Positions 34,134 to 41,939 of a stretch of 64,000 bases of DNA are shown piece after piece. The translations under genes and the position numbers were made by a program. The stretch's first letter is position 1; the number at the start of each line of letters is the position of its first letter. Under the pieces are notes generated by a model. It ran no database searches and was not told the DNA's origin. It saw only the letters and a list, made by a program, of their open reading frames with translations. This DNA is from Alphaproteobacteria bacterium. Lineage in GTDB: Bacteria; Pseudomonadota; Alphaproteobacteria; CAAHEQ01; UBA3637. Where the stretch lies: contig SUUT01000002.1 in assembly GCA_015062385.1 (NCBI GenBank), positions 64,465 through 128,464 of the forward strand. Reading direction: 5' to 3'.

Positions 34134-35372
34134 ATGAAACGCTTATTTAAATTTGAGTTTTGTTTTATATTCATTGTTTTCAGTATGTTGTTTTTCTCTA
34201 TTAATGTAATTGCTGAAAATTTAAAAGATAAAAAAATATCTGCTGAAAATGTGGCTTTTGAAAAATGGAAAATAGATTTTAAACGTATTGCATTGAAAAA
34301 CGGATTAAAATCAACATTTCTTGATTCTGTGTTGCCTCAACTAGATTATTTACCAAAAGTTATTCAATCCGATAAAAAACAAAGCGAATTTTTACTAACT
34401 TTTTGGGATTATACCGACAGAACAATTACGACAAAACGTATCCAAACAGGGAAAAATTTATCAAAACTCCATGCCGACTTGTTAACAAAAACTGCTGAAA
34501 AATATGGTGTTCATCCGCAAGTTTTGATGGCTTTTTGGGGAATGGAAACAAATTACGGAACATATAAAGGAAATATTGATACATTGGATGCTTTGGCAAC
34601 CTTGGCTTTTGATAAAAGGCGTCGCTCTTTTTTTACCAATGAATTAATTACATTGCTAAAATTAATTCAATCAGGTGAAAAAACAACTTTTAAAGGATCT
34701 TGGGCTGGTGCTTTCGGTAATTTTCAATTTATGCCGACAACTTATTACTATTATGCCGTTGATGGAGATGGAGATGGTCAGAAAGATATTATAAATTCTT
34801 TGCCGGATGCTTTTGAATCAGCGGCCAATTATTTATCAAAAATGGGCTGGAATGTTAATCAGCCTTGGGGAACAGAAGTTATTCTTACAAAAAAATTAAA
34901 CTGGAAAAAAATACCGGAAAATATGAGATTATCCCTTGAAAATTGGGAACAAATGGGTGTTTTGCCGGCTTGTGATAAAAAATGGGCTTCCGATATTAAT
35001 AAATCTTTAATGGCTCGTCTTGTTTTGCCAAATGGTATAGGTGGTCCTGCATTTTTAACTTTTAAAAACTATGATTTGATAATGAGGTGGAATAATTCGG
35101 CAATGTATGCCTTATCGGTTGGTATTTTATCAGATAAAATAAAGTATGATATGGCCCCATTGTGTACAAAACGCAATAAACAACAGATATCACGTTCAGA
35201 TATTAAATACATACAAGAAAAGTTAAAACAAAAAGGATTGTATACTTTGGAAATTGATGGTATTCTTGGCAAGCAAACCCGTAAAGCAATAAAAAAATAT
35301 CAAAAATCGGTTGGTATGGATGAAGATGGGTATCCCTCATTTAAATTACTTAATAAGATGAAAGAAAAATAA
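34134..35372 (+). CDS. mltB: membrane-bound lytic murein transglycosylase, MltB family, with peptidoglycan-binding domain
   Basis: A 412-residue periplasmic enzyme. The ATG at 34134 is chosen over an upstream in-frame codon at 34077, because AAAGGGAG precedes it and the protein then begins with a signal sequence (FCFIFIVFSMLFFSINVIAE). The SLT_2 domain shows LMAFWGMETNYGTYKG (catalytic Glu in W-G-M-E-T), KRRRSFFTNELI and AGAFGNFQFMPTTYY. The C-terminal ~60 residues form a PG_binding_1 repeat (IKYIQEKLKQKGLYTLEIDG, GKQTRKAIKKYQ). It cleaves peptidoglycan to 1,6-anhydroMurNAc products. It lacks a lipobox, so unlike E. coli MltB it may be soluble. First of a cell-wall gene run with rlpA and dac. 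Confidence 0.92.
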   Translation: MKRLFKFEFCFIFIVFSMLFFSINVIAENLKDKKISAENVAFEKWKIDFKRIALKNGLKSTFLDSVLPQLDYLPKVIQSDKKQSEFLLTFWDYTDRTITTKRIQTGKNLSKLHADLLTKTAEKYGVHPQVLMAFWGMETNYGTYKGNIDTLDALATLAFDKRRRSFFTNELITLLKLIQSGEKTTFKGSWAGAFGNFQFMPTTYYYYAVDGDGDGQKDIINSLPDAFESAANYLSKMGWNVNQPWGTEVILTKKLNWKKIPENMRLSLENWEQMGVLPACDKKWASDINKSLMARLVLPNGIGGPAFLTFKNYDLIMRWNNSAMYALSVGILSDKIKYDMAPLCTKRNKQQISRSDIKYIQEKLKQKGLYTLEIDGILGKQTRKAIKKYQKSVGMDEDGYPSFKLLNKMKEK

Positions 35373-35375
35373 AAT

Positions 35376-36365
35376 ATGTATTTGAAAAAAATATTATGTT
35401 TATCCTGTGCTTTTTGTCTTTTCGGATGTTCCGATAATGGTTTTTTATTTCGGTCTGTCGGCAGTTATAATCAATCAAAATCTGTCGGAACTTATCTTGT
35501 AGGGGCTCCATATGAGATAAATGGTGTTGTTTACACGCCCAAAGAAGATTATGATTATTTTGATAGTGGAGATGCATTTTGGTATAGTGAAGATAAAAAT
35601 CATCCGTTAACGGCAAACGGTGAAATATATGATAAAAATAAAATGACGGCAATGCATAAAACATTGCCTTTACCGTCCATTGTGAAAATTACAAACTTAA
35701 ATAATCAGATGTCTGCCTTTGTTCGGGTAAATGATCGAGGTCCTTTTGATAATAATCGCATTATGGATGTTTCGGAAGCAACAGCCCGTTATTTGAATTT
35801 TTCAAAAACAAAGGTAACACCGATTCAGATTGAAATAATGGTTTTGGAAAGTCAAAAATTAAAAGAACAATTAAATAAAACACATTTTAATCGAATCCTT
35901 TCGCTTACTGATACTTCTCAAAAAGAAACTTCAACAAAAATAACACAAGGCGAAACCATTTTGGATTCTGATAAAATTTTATATCCGGGTTTAAAACAGG
36001 AAAAGATTGAAAATTTAAAATTAAAACAGATGGATAAAGATGCTTCTTCATTTAAAACATTATTGAATAAACAAACGTTATCTGATACGCTTATTCAACC
36101 CGAGAAGAATGCGGTATTATATGCCGGTTCCGGTAAAGAAGGGTATTATGTTCAAATCGGTGCGTTTTCAAAAGAGAAATCTGTTCATAAAATCCGCCAA
36201 AAATTAAAAGCATACGATAATTTAAAAGTAAAAGATAAGTATAAGAACGGGCAATTATTGCACTATGTGCGAATCGGACCGCTTGAAACACAAAATAAGG
36301 CATTAAAGATACTTGACAAAATCCATAATGAAGGGTATGCTGATGCAACGATTATTTTTGAATAG
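35376..36365 (+). CDS. rlpA: RlpA septal ring lytic transglycosylase, lipoprotein with SPOR domain
   Basis: A 329-residue lipoprotein (signal ends CAFCLFGC, lipobox L-F-G-C). The double-psi beta-barrel reads DAFWYSEDKNHPLTANGEIY, ITNLNNQMSAFVRVNDRGPF and DVSEATARYL; W-Y and D-R-G-P-F are the RlpA landmarks. A low-complexity linker leads to a C-terminal SPOR domain (GYYVQIGAFSKEKSVHKI; LHYVRIGPLETQNKALKIL) that binds denuded glycan strands at the division site. RlpA cleaves such glycans. It starts three bases after mltB; the RBS is weak, suggesting coupling. It precedes dac in the same run. Confidence 0.93.
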   Translation: MYLKKILCLSCAFCLFGCSDNGFLFRSVGSYNQSKSVGTYLVGAPYEINGVVYTPKEDYDYFDSGDAFWYSEDKNHPLTANGEIYDKNKMTAMHKTLPLPSIVKITNLNNQMSAFVRVNDRGPFDNNRIMDVSEATARYLNFSKTKVTPIQIEIMVLESQKLKEQLNKTHFNRILSLTDTSQKETSTKITQGETILDSDKILYPGLKQEKIENLKLKQMDKDASSFKTLLNKQTLSDTLIQPEKNAVLYAGSGKEGYYVQIGAFSKEKSVHKIRQKLKAYDNLKVKDKYKNGQLLHYVRIGPLETQNKALKILDKIHNEGYADATIIFE

Positions 36366-36379
36366 AAAAGGACGAAAAA

Positions 36380-37513
36380 ATGAAAAAACTCCCATTATTA
36401 ACAGGTATTGCTCTTTGTGCATTTTCTGTTTCTGCTCAGGCTTTTGAAACATTGGCAAAGAATGCATTATTGATGGATGCAGATACCGGATACGTTTTGT
36501 TTGAAAAAAATGCAGATATCCCGATGCCTCCGGCTTCAATGAGCAAATTAATGACGGCATATATGATTTTTGATGCATTGAAAAACGGTAAAATTACTTT
36601 GGATACGGAGTTTATTACATCTGAAAACGCATGGCGAAAAGGTGGTGCCAAAAGTGGTAGTTCAACAATGTTTTTAAATATTGATGAACGTGTAAAAGTA
36701 CGTGATTTATTACGAGGAATTATTGTTCAATCCGGTAATGATGCCTGTATTGTGGCGGCTGAAAATATGGCAGGAACTGAAGAAGCTTTTGCTGAATTAA
36801 TGACTGAAAAAGCAAAGGAATTAGGTTTGAAAACAGCAACCTTTAAAAATGCGACAGGGTTGCCGGATGAAAAGCATTTAATGAGTGCAAAAGATTTGGC
36901 AAAATTAGCAAAAATTTTGATTAATGAATTTCCTGAATACTATCCGATATATTCTGAAAAGGAATTTACCCATAATGGTATTAAACAAGGGAATCGGAAC
37001 CCATTGTTATATACTATGCCGGGGGCAGATGGATTAAAAACCGGTCATACAAGTCAATCCGGTTATGGTTTAACAGCTTCAGCAAAATCACCGGATGGTC
37101 GTCGACTGATTATGGTTATTAACGGATTAGACAGTATGAAAGACCGTTCAGAAGAATCTAAAAAGCTGATGAATTGGGGAATGCTTGGATTTGAAAACAA
37201 AACACTTGTTCAACAAAATCATTTCGTTGAAGAAATACCCGTTTGGTTAGGGGAGGCAAAAACCGTAAAGGCCGTTACAAAAGATGGATATATCGCAACA
37301 TTTTCAAAAGGACGTTCTGAGATGCCTAAAATGACAGTTGCTTATGATACGCCCATTCAGGCCCCCATTCAAAAAGGAGAAAAAATCGGTGTATTAAAGA
37401 TTGATACAAATAGTGGGGTTACGCATGATATTGATTTAATTGCCGCCGATACAGTTGAAAAAGTAGGATATTTTGGAAAAATAAAGCACATCGTTTTATC
37501 TTTGTTTCAATAG
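36380..37513 (+). CDS. dacA: D-alanyl-D-alanine carboxypeptidase (DacA/PBP5 type)
   Basis: A 377-residue serine carboxypeptidase with signal peptide (LLTGIALCAFSVSAQA). Penicillin-binding motifs are in order: S-x-x-K as PPASMSKLMTAY, S-x-N as VQSGNDACI, and K-T-G as DGLKTGHTSQSGYG. A C-terminal beta-rich PBP5_C domain (~270-360) ends in a helix (FGKIKHIVLSLFQ) that likely anchors it to the inner-membrane surface. It trims pentapeptides to tetrapeptides and limits cross-linking. RBS AAAGGA is seen. Third of the mltB-rlpA-dac run, followed ten bases later by tmk. Confidence 0.95.
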   Translation: MKKLPLLTGIALCAFSVSAQAFETLAKNALLMDADTGYVLFEKNADIPMPPASMSKLMTAYMIFDALKNGKITLDTEFITSENAWRKGGAKSGSSTMFLNIDERVKVRDLLRGIIVQSGNDACIVAAENMAGTEEAFAELMTEKAKELGLKTATFKNATGLPDEKHLMSAKDLAKLAKILINEFPEYYPIYSEKEFTHNGIKQGNRNPLLYTMPGADGLKTGHTSQSGYGLTASAKSPDGRRLIMVINGLDSMKDRSEESKKLMNWGMLGFENKTLVQQNHFVEEIPVWLGEAKTVKAVTKDGYIATFSKGRSEMPKMTVAYDTPIQAPIQKGEKIGVLKIDTNSGVTHDIDLIAADTVEKVGYFGKIKHIVLSLFQ

Positions 37514-37522
37514 GGTATTCTA

Positions 37523-38167
37523 ATGACAAAAGGTTTTTTTATCACATTTGAAGGGGGCGAGGGAGCCGGTAAAACAACGCAAATTTCTTTATTAACAAAA
37601 TATTTGCGTGAACATCATTCAAAAGAAGTTGTTTGTACGCGTGAGCCGGGTGGAACAACCGGGGCAGAAGAAATTCGTGATTTACTGGTTAAAGGCGGAC
37701 AGGATAGATGGGATAAATTAACGGAATTGTTGTTATTTTCGGCTGCTCGCCGAGATCATTTGGTAAAAAAAATTCTACCAACCGTTCAATCGGGAAATAT
37801 TATTTTATCCGATCGTTATGCCGATAGTACAATTGCATATCAATGTTTTGGATACGGTTTTAATGAAGCAGTTTATCACCAGGCAGAATTATTATATCAA
37901 TTAATTGCTGATGATTTTTATCCGGATTTAACAATTATTTTAGATATTGATGTGAAAAAAGGTTTAGAACGCAGTAAAAAGCGGGCAGGGAATAATGAAC
38001 AGCGTTTTGAGGCCATGGATTTATCCTTTCATCAAAACTTAAAAGATGGATTTTTATTTTTAAGTCGTAAATATCCACATCGTTATGCTGTTATTGATGC
38101 CAATCGTAGCATTGAAGAAATTCATCAGGATATTATTACTGTTGTACGGGAGCGACTAGGTTTATGA
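37523..38167 (+). CDS. tmk: thymidylate kinase
   Basis: A 214-residue kinase converting dTMP to dTDP. It has the P-loop FEGGEGAGKTTQ, the dTMP-binding REPGGTTGAEEIRD, and DRYADSTIAYQ (DR-Y/H motif), plus a lid region EQRFEAMD. RBS is weak (AGGGT). It overlaps holB by four bases (ATGA), so the tmk-holB-tatD block is translationally coupled, an order conserved in many bacteria. Confidence 0.97.
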   Translation: MTKGFFITFEGGEGAGKTTQISLLTKYLREHHSKEVVCTREPGGTTGAEEIRDLLVKGGQDRWDKLTELLLFSAARRDHLVKKILPTVQSGNIILSDRYADSTIAYQCFGYGFNEAVYHQAELLYQLIADDFYPDLTIILDIDVKKGLERSKKRAGNNEQRFEAMDLSFHQNLKDGFLFLSRKYPHRYAVIDANRSIEEIHQDIITVVRERLGL

Positions 38168-39114
38168 CACCTAAAGAACAAATTTTATCAGTCATAAAGA
38201 AAGGCAAAATCAGTGGATCTTGGCTAATATCCGGTCCAATGGGAACAGGAAAAAAAGAATTTGCATCATCTTTGGCTAATTTCTTAACAACGGGGGAGTG
38301 GATTGATGATCGTTCATATAATCCCAGTATTAAATGGATTGAATGCGGTTTAACCGAAGAAGCTAAAAAAGAAATCCAAAAAATGATTTTAGCCGGAAAA
38401 GAAGTAGAGGAAAATGTAAAAACACAAGCTCGAAAAAAAATTATTTCCATTGAAGATATTCGAGAAGGAATACAATTTTTATCGCTAAAACCCACCGAAA
38501 ACGAATATCGAATTTTAATTGTGTCTTTGGCAGAAGATATGAATTCCAATGCAGCAAATGCACTTTTGAAAATTTTGGAAGAACCCTATCCTCGTAGCGT
38601 GTTAATATTGATTTCTCAAAATACGGGCAAGTTATTACCAACTATCGGATCCCGTTGTCGAAAAATTGTTTTTCCTCAAAAATCATTTGAAGAAATATTT
38701 GCTTATTTGCAGGAAAAGCATCCAACTAATCAAAATAATGATTTAATTGCCGAATTGGCTGACGGTTCAATTGGCTTAGCGGATATGATTTGTGAAATAA
38801 ACGGGTTAGAAATTTATCAAAAGTTAAATTCTTTTTTGCTTCCGTTGAATCAGGTAAATATAGAACAGCTTAATCAATTTATCGAGAACATAATTAAAGA
38901 TGCACAGAGCTATGAATTATTTCAAACATTTTTAATATATTATTTGCGAAAAAAAATTAAGGATTTAGCTATTCAAAAGCATCCGAAAGGAGAAGTTTTA
39001 TTAGATATAATGAGTGATGTGCAAAATTTATTTAATAAAATTGACAAACTAAATTTAGATAAAAAACAATCACTTATGAATATTGTTTTGCGTATTGCCG
39101 GAGAAATTGAATGA
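38164..39114 (+). CDS. holB: DNA polymerase III subunit delta'
   Basis: A 316-residue clamp-loader subunit. It has a P-loop-like sequence SGPMGTGKKEFAS and the delta'/DnaX block NSNAANALLKILEEPYPRS, then LISQNTGKLLPTIGSRCRK with the SRC motif. The zinc-binding cysteines seen in many homologues are not all evident. It helps load the beta clamp during replication. It overlaps tmk by four bases and tatD by four bases. Confidence 0.92.
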   Translation: MTPKEQILSVIKKGKISGSWLISGPMGTGKKEFASSLANFLTTGEWIDDRSYNPSIKWIECGLTEEAKKEIQKMILAGKEVEENVKTQARKKIISIEDIREGIQFLSLKPTENEYRILIVSLAEDMNSNAANALLKILEEPYPRSVLILISQNTGKLLPTIGSRCRKIVFPQKSFEEIFAYLQEKHPTNQNNDLIAELADGSIGLADMICEINGLEIYQKLNSFLLPLNQVNIEQLNQFIENIIKDAQSYELFQTFLIYYLRKKIKDLAIQKHPKGEVLLDIMSDVQNLFNKIDKLNLDKKQSLMNIVLRIAGEIE

Positions 39115-39884
39115 TTGACAGTCATTGCCATATCGGAATAGGAGAAGAAGCAGAGAAGGGGATACCGCTATCTGAAACTTTAAACCGGGCAAAAAATGCC
39201 GGTATTTCTCATATTTTAACCGTTGCTTGTTCATTTGATGACATCGATGACTTAAAAGCGATGTTGACATTTCAAAATGTATATGGAGCATTTGGAATTC
39301 ATCCGGAAAACTGTTTGAATTTCAGTAGAGAAGGTATATTTGAAGTTTTCGAAGAATTACCAGAATTAATTGCTTTGGGAGAAATCGGTTTAGATTATTT
39401 TTATGAACCGGAAACACGCCCAAAACAAATACATGCATTTGAAAATCAAATTGAAATTGCAGACCGATTAAATTTACCGATTATCATTCATACCCGTGAT
39501 GCAGAAGATGATACAATCAGTATTTTAAAAAGTGCAAAAAATGGAGGCTTGTTAAAAAAATCAGGTGTGTTGCATTGTTTTACAGGCACACAACGATTGG
39601 CTGACTTTGCATTGGATATGGATTTATATATTTCTGCTTCCGGTATTATCACATTTAAAAATGCACAATCATTGCGAGATATATTTCAACGCATACCATC
39701 AAATAGACTGTTGATTGAAACGGATTCACCTTATTTAGCTCCGGTACCGTATAGAGGAAAAGTAAATGAACCGGCATATGTGATTGAAACGGCAAAATGT
39801 TTGGCAGATATAAAGTCATTGAATTATGCAGACCTAGAAAAAATAACAACCGAAAATTTTAATCGTTTATTTATAGAGAGATAA
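39111..39884 (+). CDS. tatD: TatD family 3'-5' DNase / metal-dependent hydrolase
   Basis: A 257-residue TIM-barrel hydrolase. Metal ligands are visible: MIDSHCHI (HxH), GEIGLDYFYEP (Glu), IIHTRDAEDD (His), LHCFTGT (His) and LIETDSPYLAP (Asp). Members act as 3'-5' exonucleases or D-aminoacyl-tRNA-like hydrolases; the exact substrate is not set by sequence. It is coupled to holB (ATGA) and followed five bases later by the MBL gene, the common holB-tatD-MBL order of alphaproteobacteria. Confidence 0.95.
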   Translation: MIDSHCHIGIGEEAEKGIPLSETLNRAKNAGISHILTVACSFDDIDDLKAMLTFQNVYGAFGIHPENCLNFSREGIFEVFEELPELIALGEIGLDYFYEPETRPKQIHAFENQIEIADRLNLPIIIHTRDAEDDTISILKSAKNGGLLKKSGVLHCFTGTQRLADFALDMDLYISASGIITFKNAQSLRDIFQRIPSNRLLIETDSPYLAPVPYRGKVNEPAYVIETAKCLADIKSLNYADLEKITTENFNRLFIER

Positions 39885-39889
39885 GAAAA

Positions 39890-40651
39890 ATGAAAATACG
39901 AATTTTAGGTTGCGGTCCGTCACAAGGAATTCCCTCAATTTCCAGAGGGTTTGGGTTGTGTGATGAGAATAATCCTAAGAATATTCGTACTCGAACATCT
40001 GCATTGATTTATACGAATGATAATCAGAATATATTGATAGATACCTCTCCTGAAATTCGTATTCAGTTATTACGGGCAGGGATGCCTAAAATTGATGCAA
40101 TCTTATATACACATGCCCATTATGATCATATGGGAGGGGCTAATGATTTATATGCTTGGGCTATGGATAAAAAAATAACGCTTCCGATTTATTTGACATT
40201 ACAAGATGCTGAAAGATTTAAGCAACAAATGGAGTATGTTTTCAAAACACCGGAAACGCAAACTGCATTTCAATTAAATATTATTGAACCATTTAAACCA
40301 TTTTATGTTGGAAATACTAAAATTTTACCGATACGACAATATCACGGTGATGTCATAACAATTGGGTATCGGATTAAGGATTTTGCGTATTCCACTGATT
40401 TAAAGTCAATGGATAAAGAAGGATTTGAAGCTTTAAAAGGAATAAAAACTTGGATAATGGGCGTTATAACACCGCGTGAGAGTTATAAACACATTCATAT
40501 TATAGAAGCGTTAAACTGGATAAAAAAAATTAAACCGGAAAGAGTTTATTTTACACATATGGGACAAAGAATGGATTATGACTCGTTATGCCATGAATTG
40601 CCTGAATCTATTCGTCCTGCTTATGATAATCTGTTAATTTCTTTAGATTAA
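39890..40651 (+). CDS. MBL-fold metallohydrolase (PhnP-like)
   Basis: A 253-residue metallo-beta-lactamase-fold protein. It starts MKIRILGCGPSQGIPSISRG, a typical GxGxSxGxP opening, and carries ILIDTSPEIRIQLL, the H-x-H-x-D-H motif in THAHYDHMGG, RQYHGD and YFTHMGQRMDY near the end. PhnP cleaves cyclic phosphodiesters, and these tatD-adjacent homologues are usually annotated only as MBL-fold hydrolases. It is the last gene of the plus-strand run before the large intergenic region at 40652. Confidence 0.88.
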   Translation: MKIRILGCGPSQGIPSISRGFGLCDENNPKNIRTRTSALIYTNDNQNILIDTSPEIRIQLLRAGMPKIDAILYTHAHYDHMGGANDLYAWAMDKKITLPIYLTLQDAERFKQQMEYVFKTPETQTAFQLNIIEPFKPFYVGNTKILPIRQYHGDVITIGYRIKDFAYSTDLKSMDKEGFEALKGIKTWIMGVITPRESYKHIHIIEALNWIKKIKPERVYFTHMGQRMDYDSLCHELPESIRPAYDNLLISLD

Positions 40652-41118
40652 AAAAGAGCCTGTTTTTAGAATTTTTCTTTTGTTATAAATTAGTTATTTG
40701 TATATTTACCAAAGACTGATAACGATTTAGAGCGAAATTTTCAATCAGAATTAACCTTTGGCATACTTGCTGTTTTTAAAATTCACAAAATGAATGAAGG
40801 TAAATTTCTAAAGCAGAGAAAACAGATAAAAAATATTCATTCAGATTTACGAAATGTTAAGCATTAGAAAAAAATCTCAACACTGGGAAATTAAGAGAAA
40901 ACCAGAGAAAAATCCTGTTTGAAAGTTATAAATATAATTTAATATTTGTTTCTCTATGTGTCTACACTTATTTTTTTTAGTAAAGATATTTTACACAAAT
41001 AATGTTTTTAAATATCTTATAAAAAATAATTTTATTTTTAATTTCAAAATTTAATAAAATAAAGTTTTTGAAAGACGTTATAATTATGAGATTTATTTTG
41101 ATTTAATTTTTACCCATT

Positions 41119-41146
41119 ACTATACATAATATAAATTATGCGACAA
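41119..41146 (-). other. candidate dif site (XerC/XerD recombination)
   Basis: The minus strand reads TTGTCGCATAA, TTTATA, TTATGTATAGT: two 11-base arms around a 6-base centre, as in dif. Against the E. coli dif 28-mer as I recall it, 20 of 28 positions match, including 18 of 19 across the inner core. The outer XerC-side bases and part of the XerD arm differ. AT-richness raises chance similarity, but the position between oppositely oriented KOPS-like octamers supports it. Confidence 0.6.
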
Positions 41147-41200
41147 ATTACTACATAAAAAAACAGATAAAAACATTAAAAATCATAATATTGCAAAAAA

Positions 41201-41209
41201 TGTGGATAA
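41201..41209 (+). other. isolated DnaA-box sequence
   Basis: TGTGGATAA is the exact complement of TTATCCACA. No second good box was found nearby, so it is not taken as an origin. Confidence 0.35.
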
Positions 41210-41893
41210 CTCTGTTTATAAATTAATTTTTAAAATCATCAGGTTTGTTTTCTAAATATTTTTGAAATATTTTTTATTCAAAACAATTTGAATGAATGAA
41301 AATTTTATTAAATCAATCCTTAAATCAGGTTTCTTTTATTAGAAATTTACATGGTATTTTTTTCTCTGACTTATTTTAAAGACTTATTATTTGTATTCTT
41401 TTACACACATTTTAGTAATTTTTAGATATTATAAAGTTGAACTAAAATTTAATATATCTTCAATCATCAATTTACCGCTTCTTGTTTTTGTTTTCTGTAT
41501 TTTAATTTGATAATACTACCTCATAAATTGATGGTATTGTAAATTCATATAAGAATGGTGAGATTCTCGGCAATGTTTTGTTTGAAAATCCGAATGACTA
41601 ATGACTTATGTCTATTCCCTTCTCTAAATAAATATTATTATAAATGAACTGAAAGGATTAAGAGGGTAGCTTTATAGTATTTATTGATAAAAATATTCGG
41701 TATTTCCAGAAATTGCCCTGCAATTAGCTTCAAGAAGCATTTCAAAATTCTTACAAAATATCATATTTTCTTTTTGTTTTCATATATTAAATTGATTTTT
41801 TAGAAATTTTCAGATAAAATCTAAAAGAAATTTTCAGTATAAAACTAATATCAGGACGTTTGTGTTCCCCAAAATCTTTATTTTATAATATAC

Positions 41894-41919
41894 GAGGAGG
41901 AGAGTTTGTGCCCCTCCTC
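41894..41919 (-). terminator. hairpin after the pilin-like gene
   Basis: GAGGAGG and CCTCCTC form a 7-bp GC-rich stem, 21 bases after the stop at 41940 on the minus strand, followed by GTATATTATAAAA. The T-run is weak. Confidence 0.55.
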
Positions 41920-41939
41920 TTTGTCATTTATAAAATTAT

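Larger units (their letters stand above)
40652..41939. other. 1.3-kb gene-free, very AT-rich region between convergent genes
   Basis: No frame of length, RBS or known RNA is seen. It contains a dif-like 28-mer at 41119-41146, a perfect DnaA-box nonamer at 41201-41209 and the terminator of the minus-strand pilin gene at 41894-41919. AACAGATAAAAA occurs at 40821 and 41162. All GGGNAGGG octamers in the window point toward the interval holding this region. Confidence 0.7.

Noticed and set aside
41201..41209. Replication origin around a perfect DnaA box
   Set aside because: Only one good box, no dnaA/hemE-type neighbours, convergent genes and inward-pointing KOPS-like octamers fit a terminus, not an origin.
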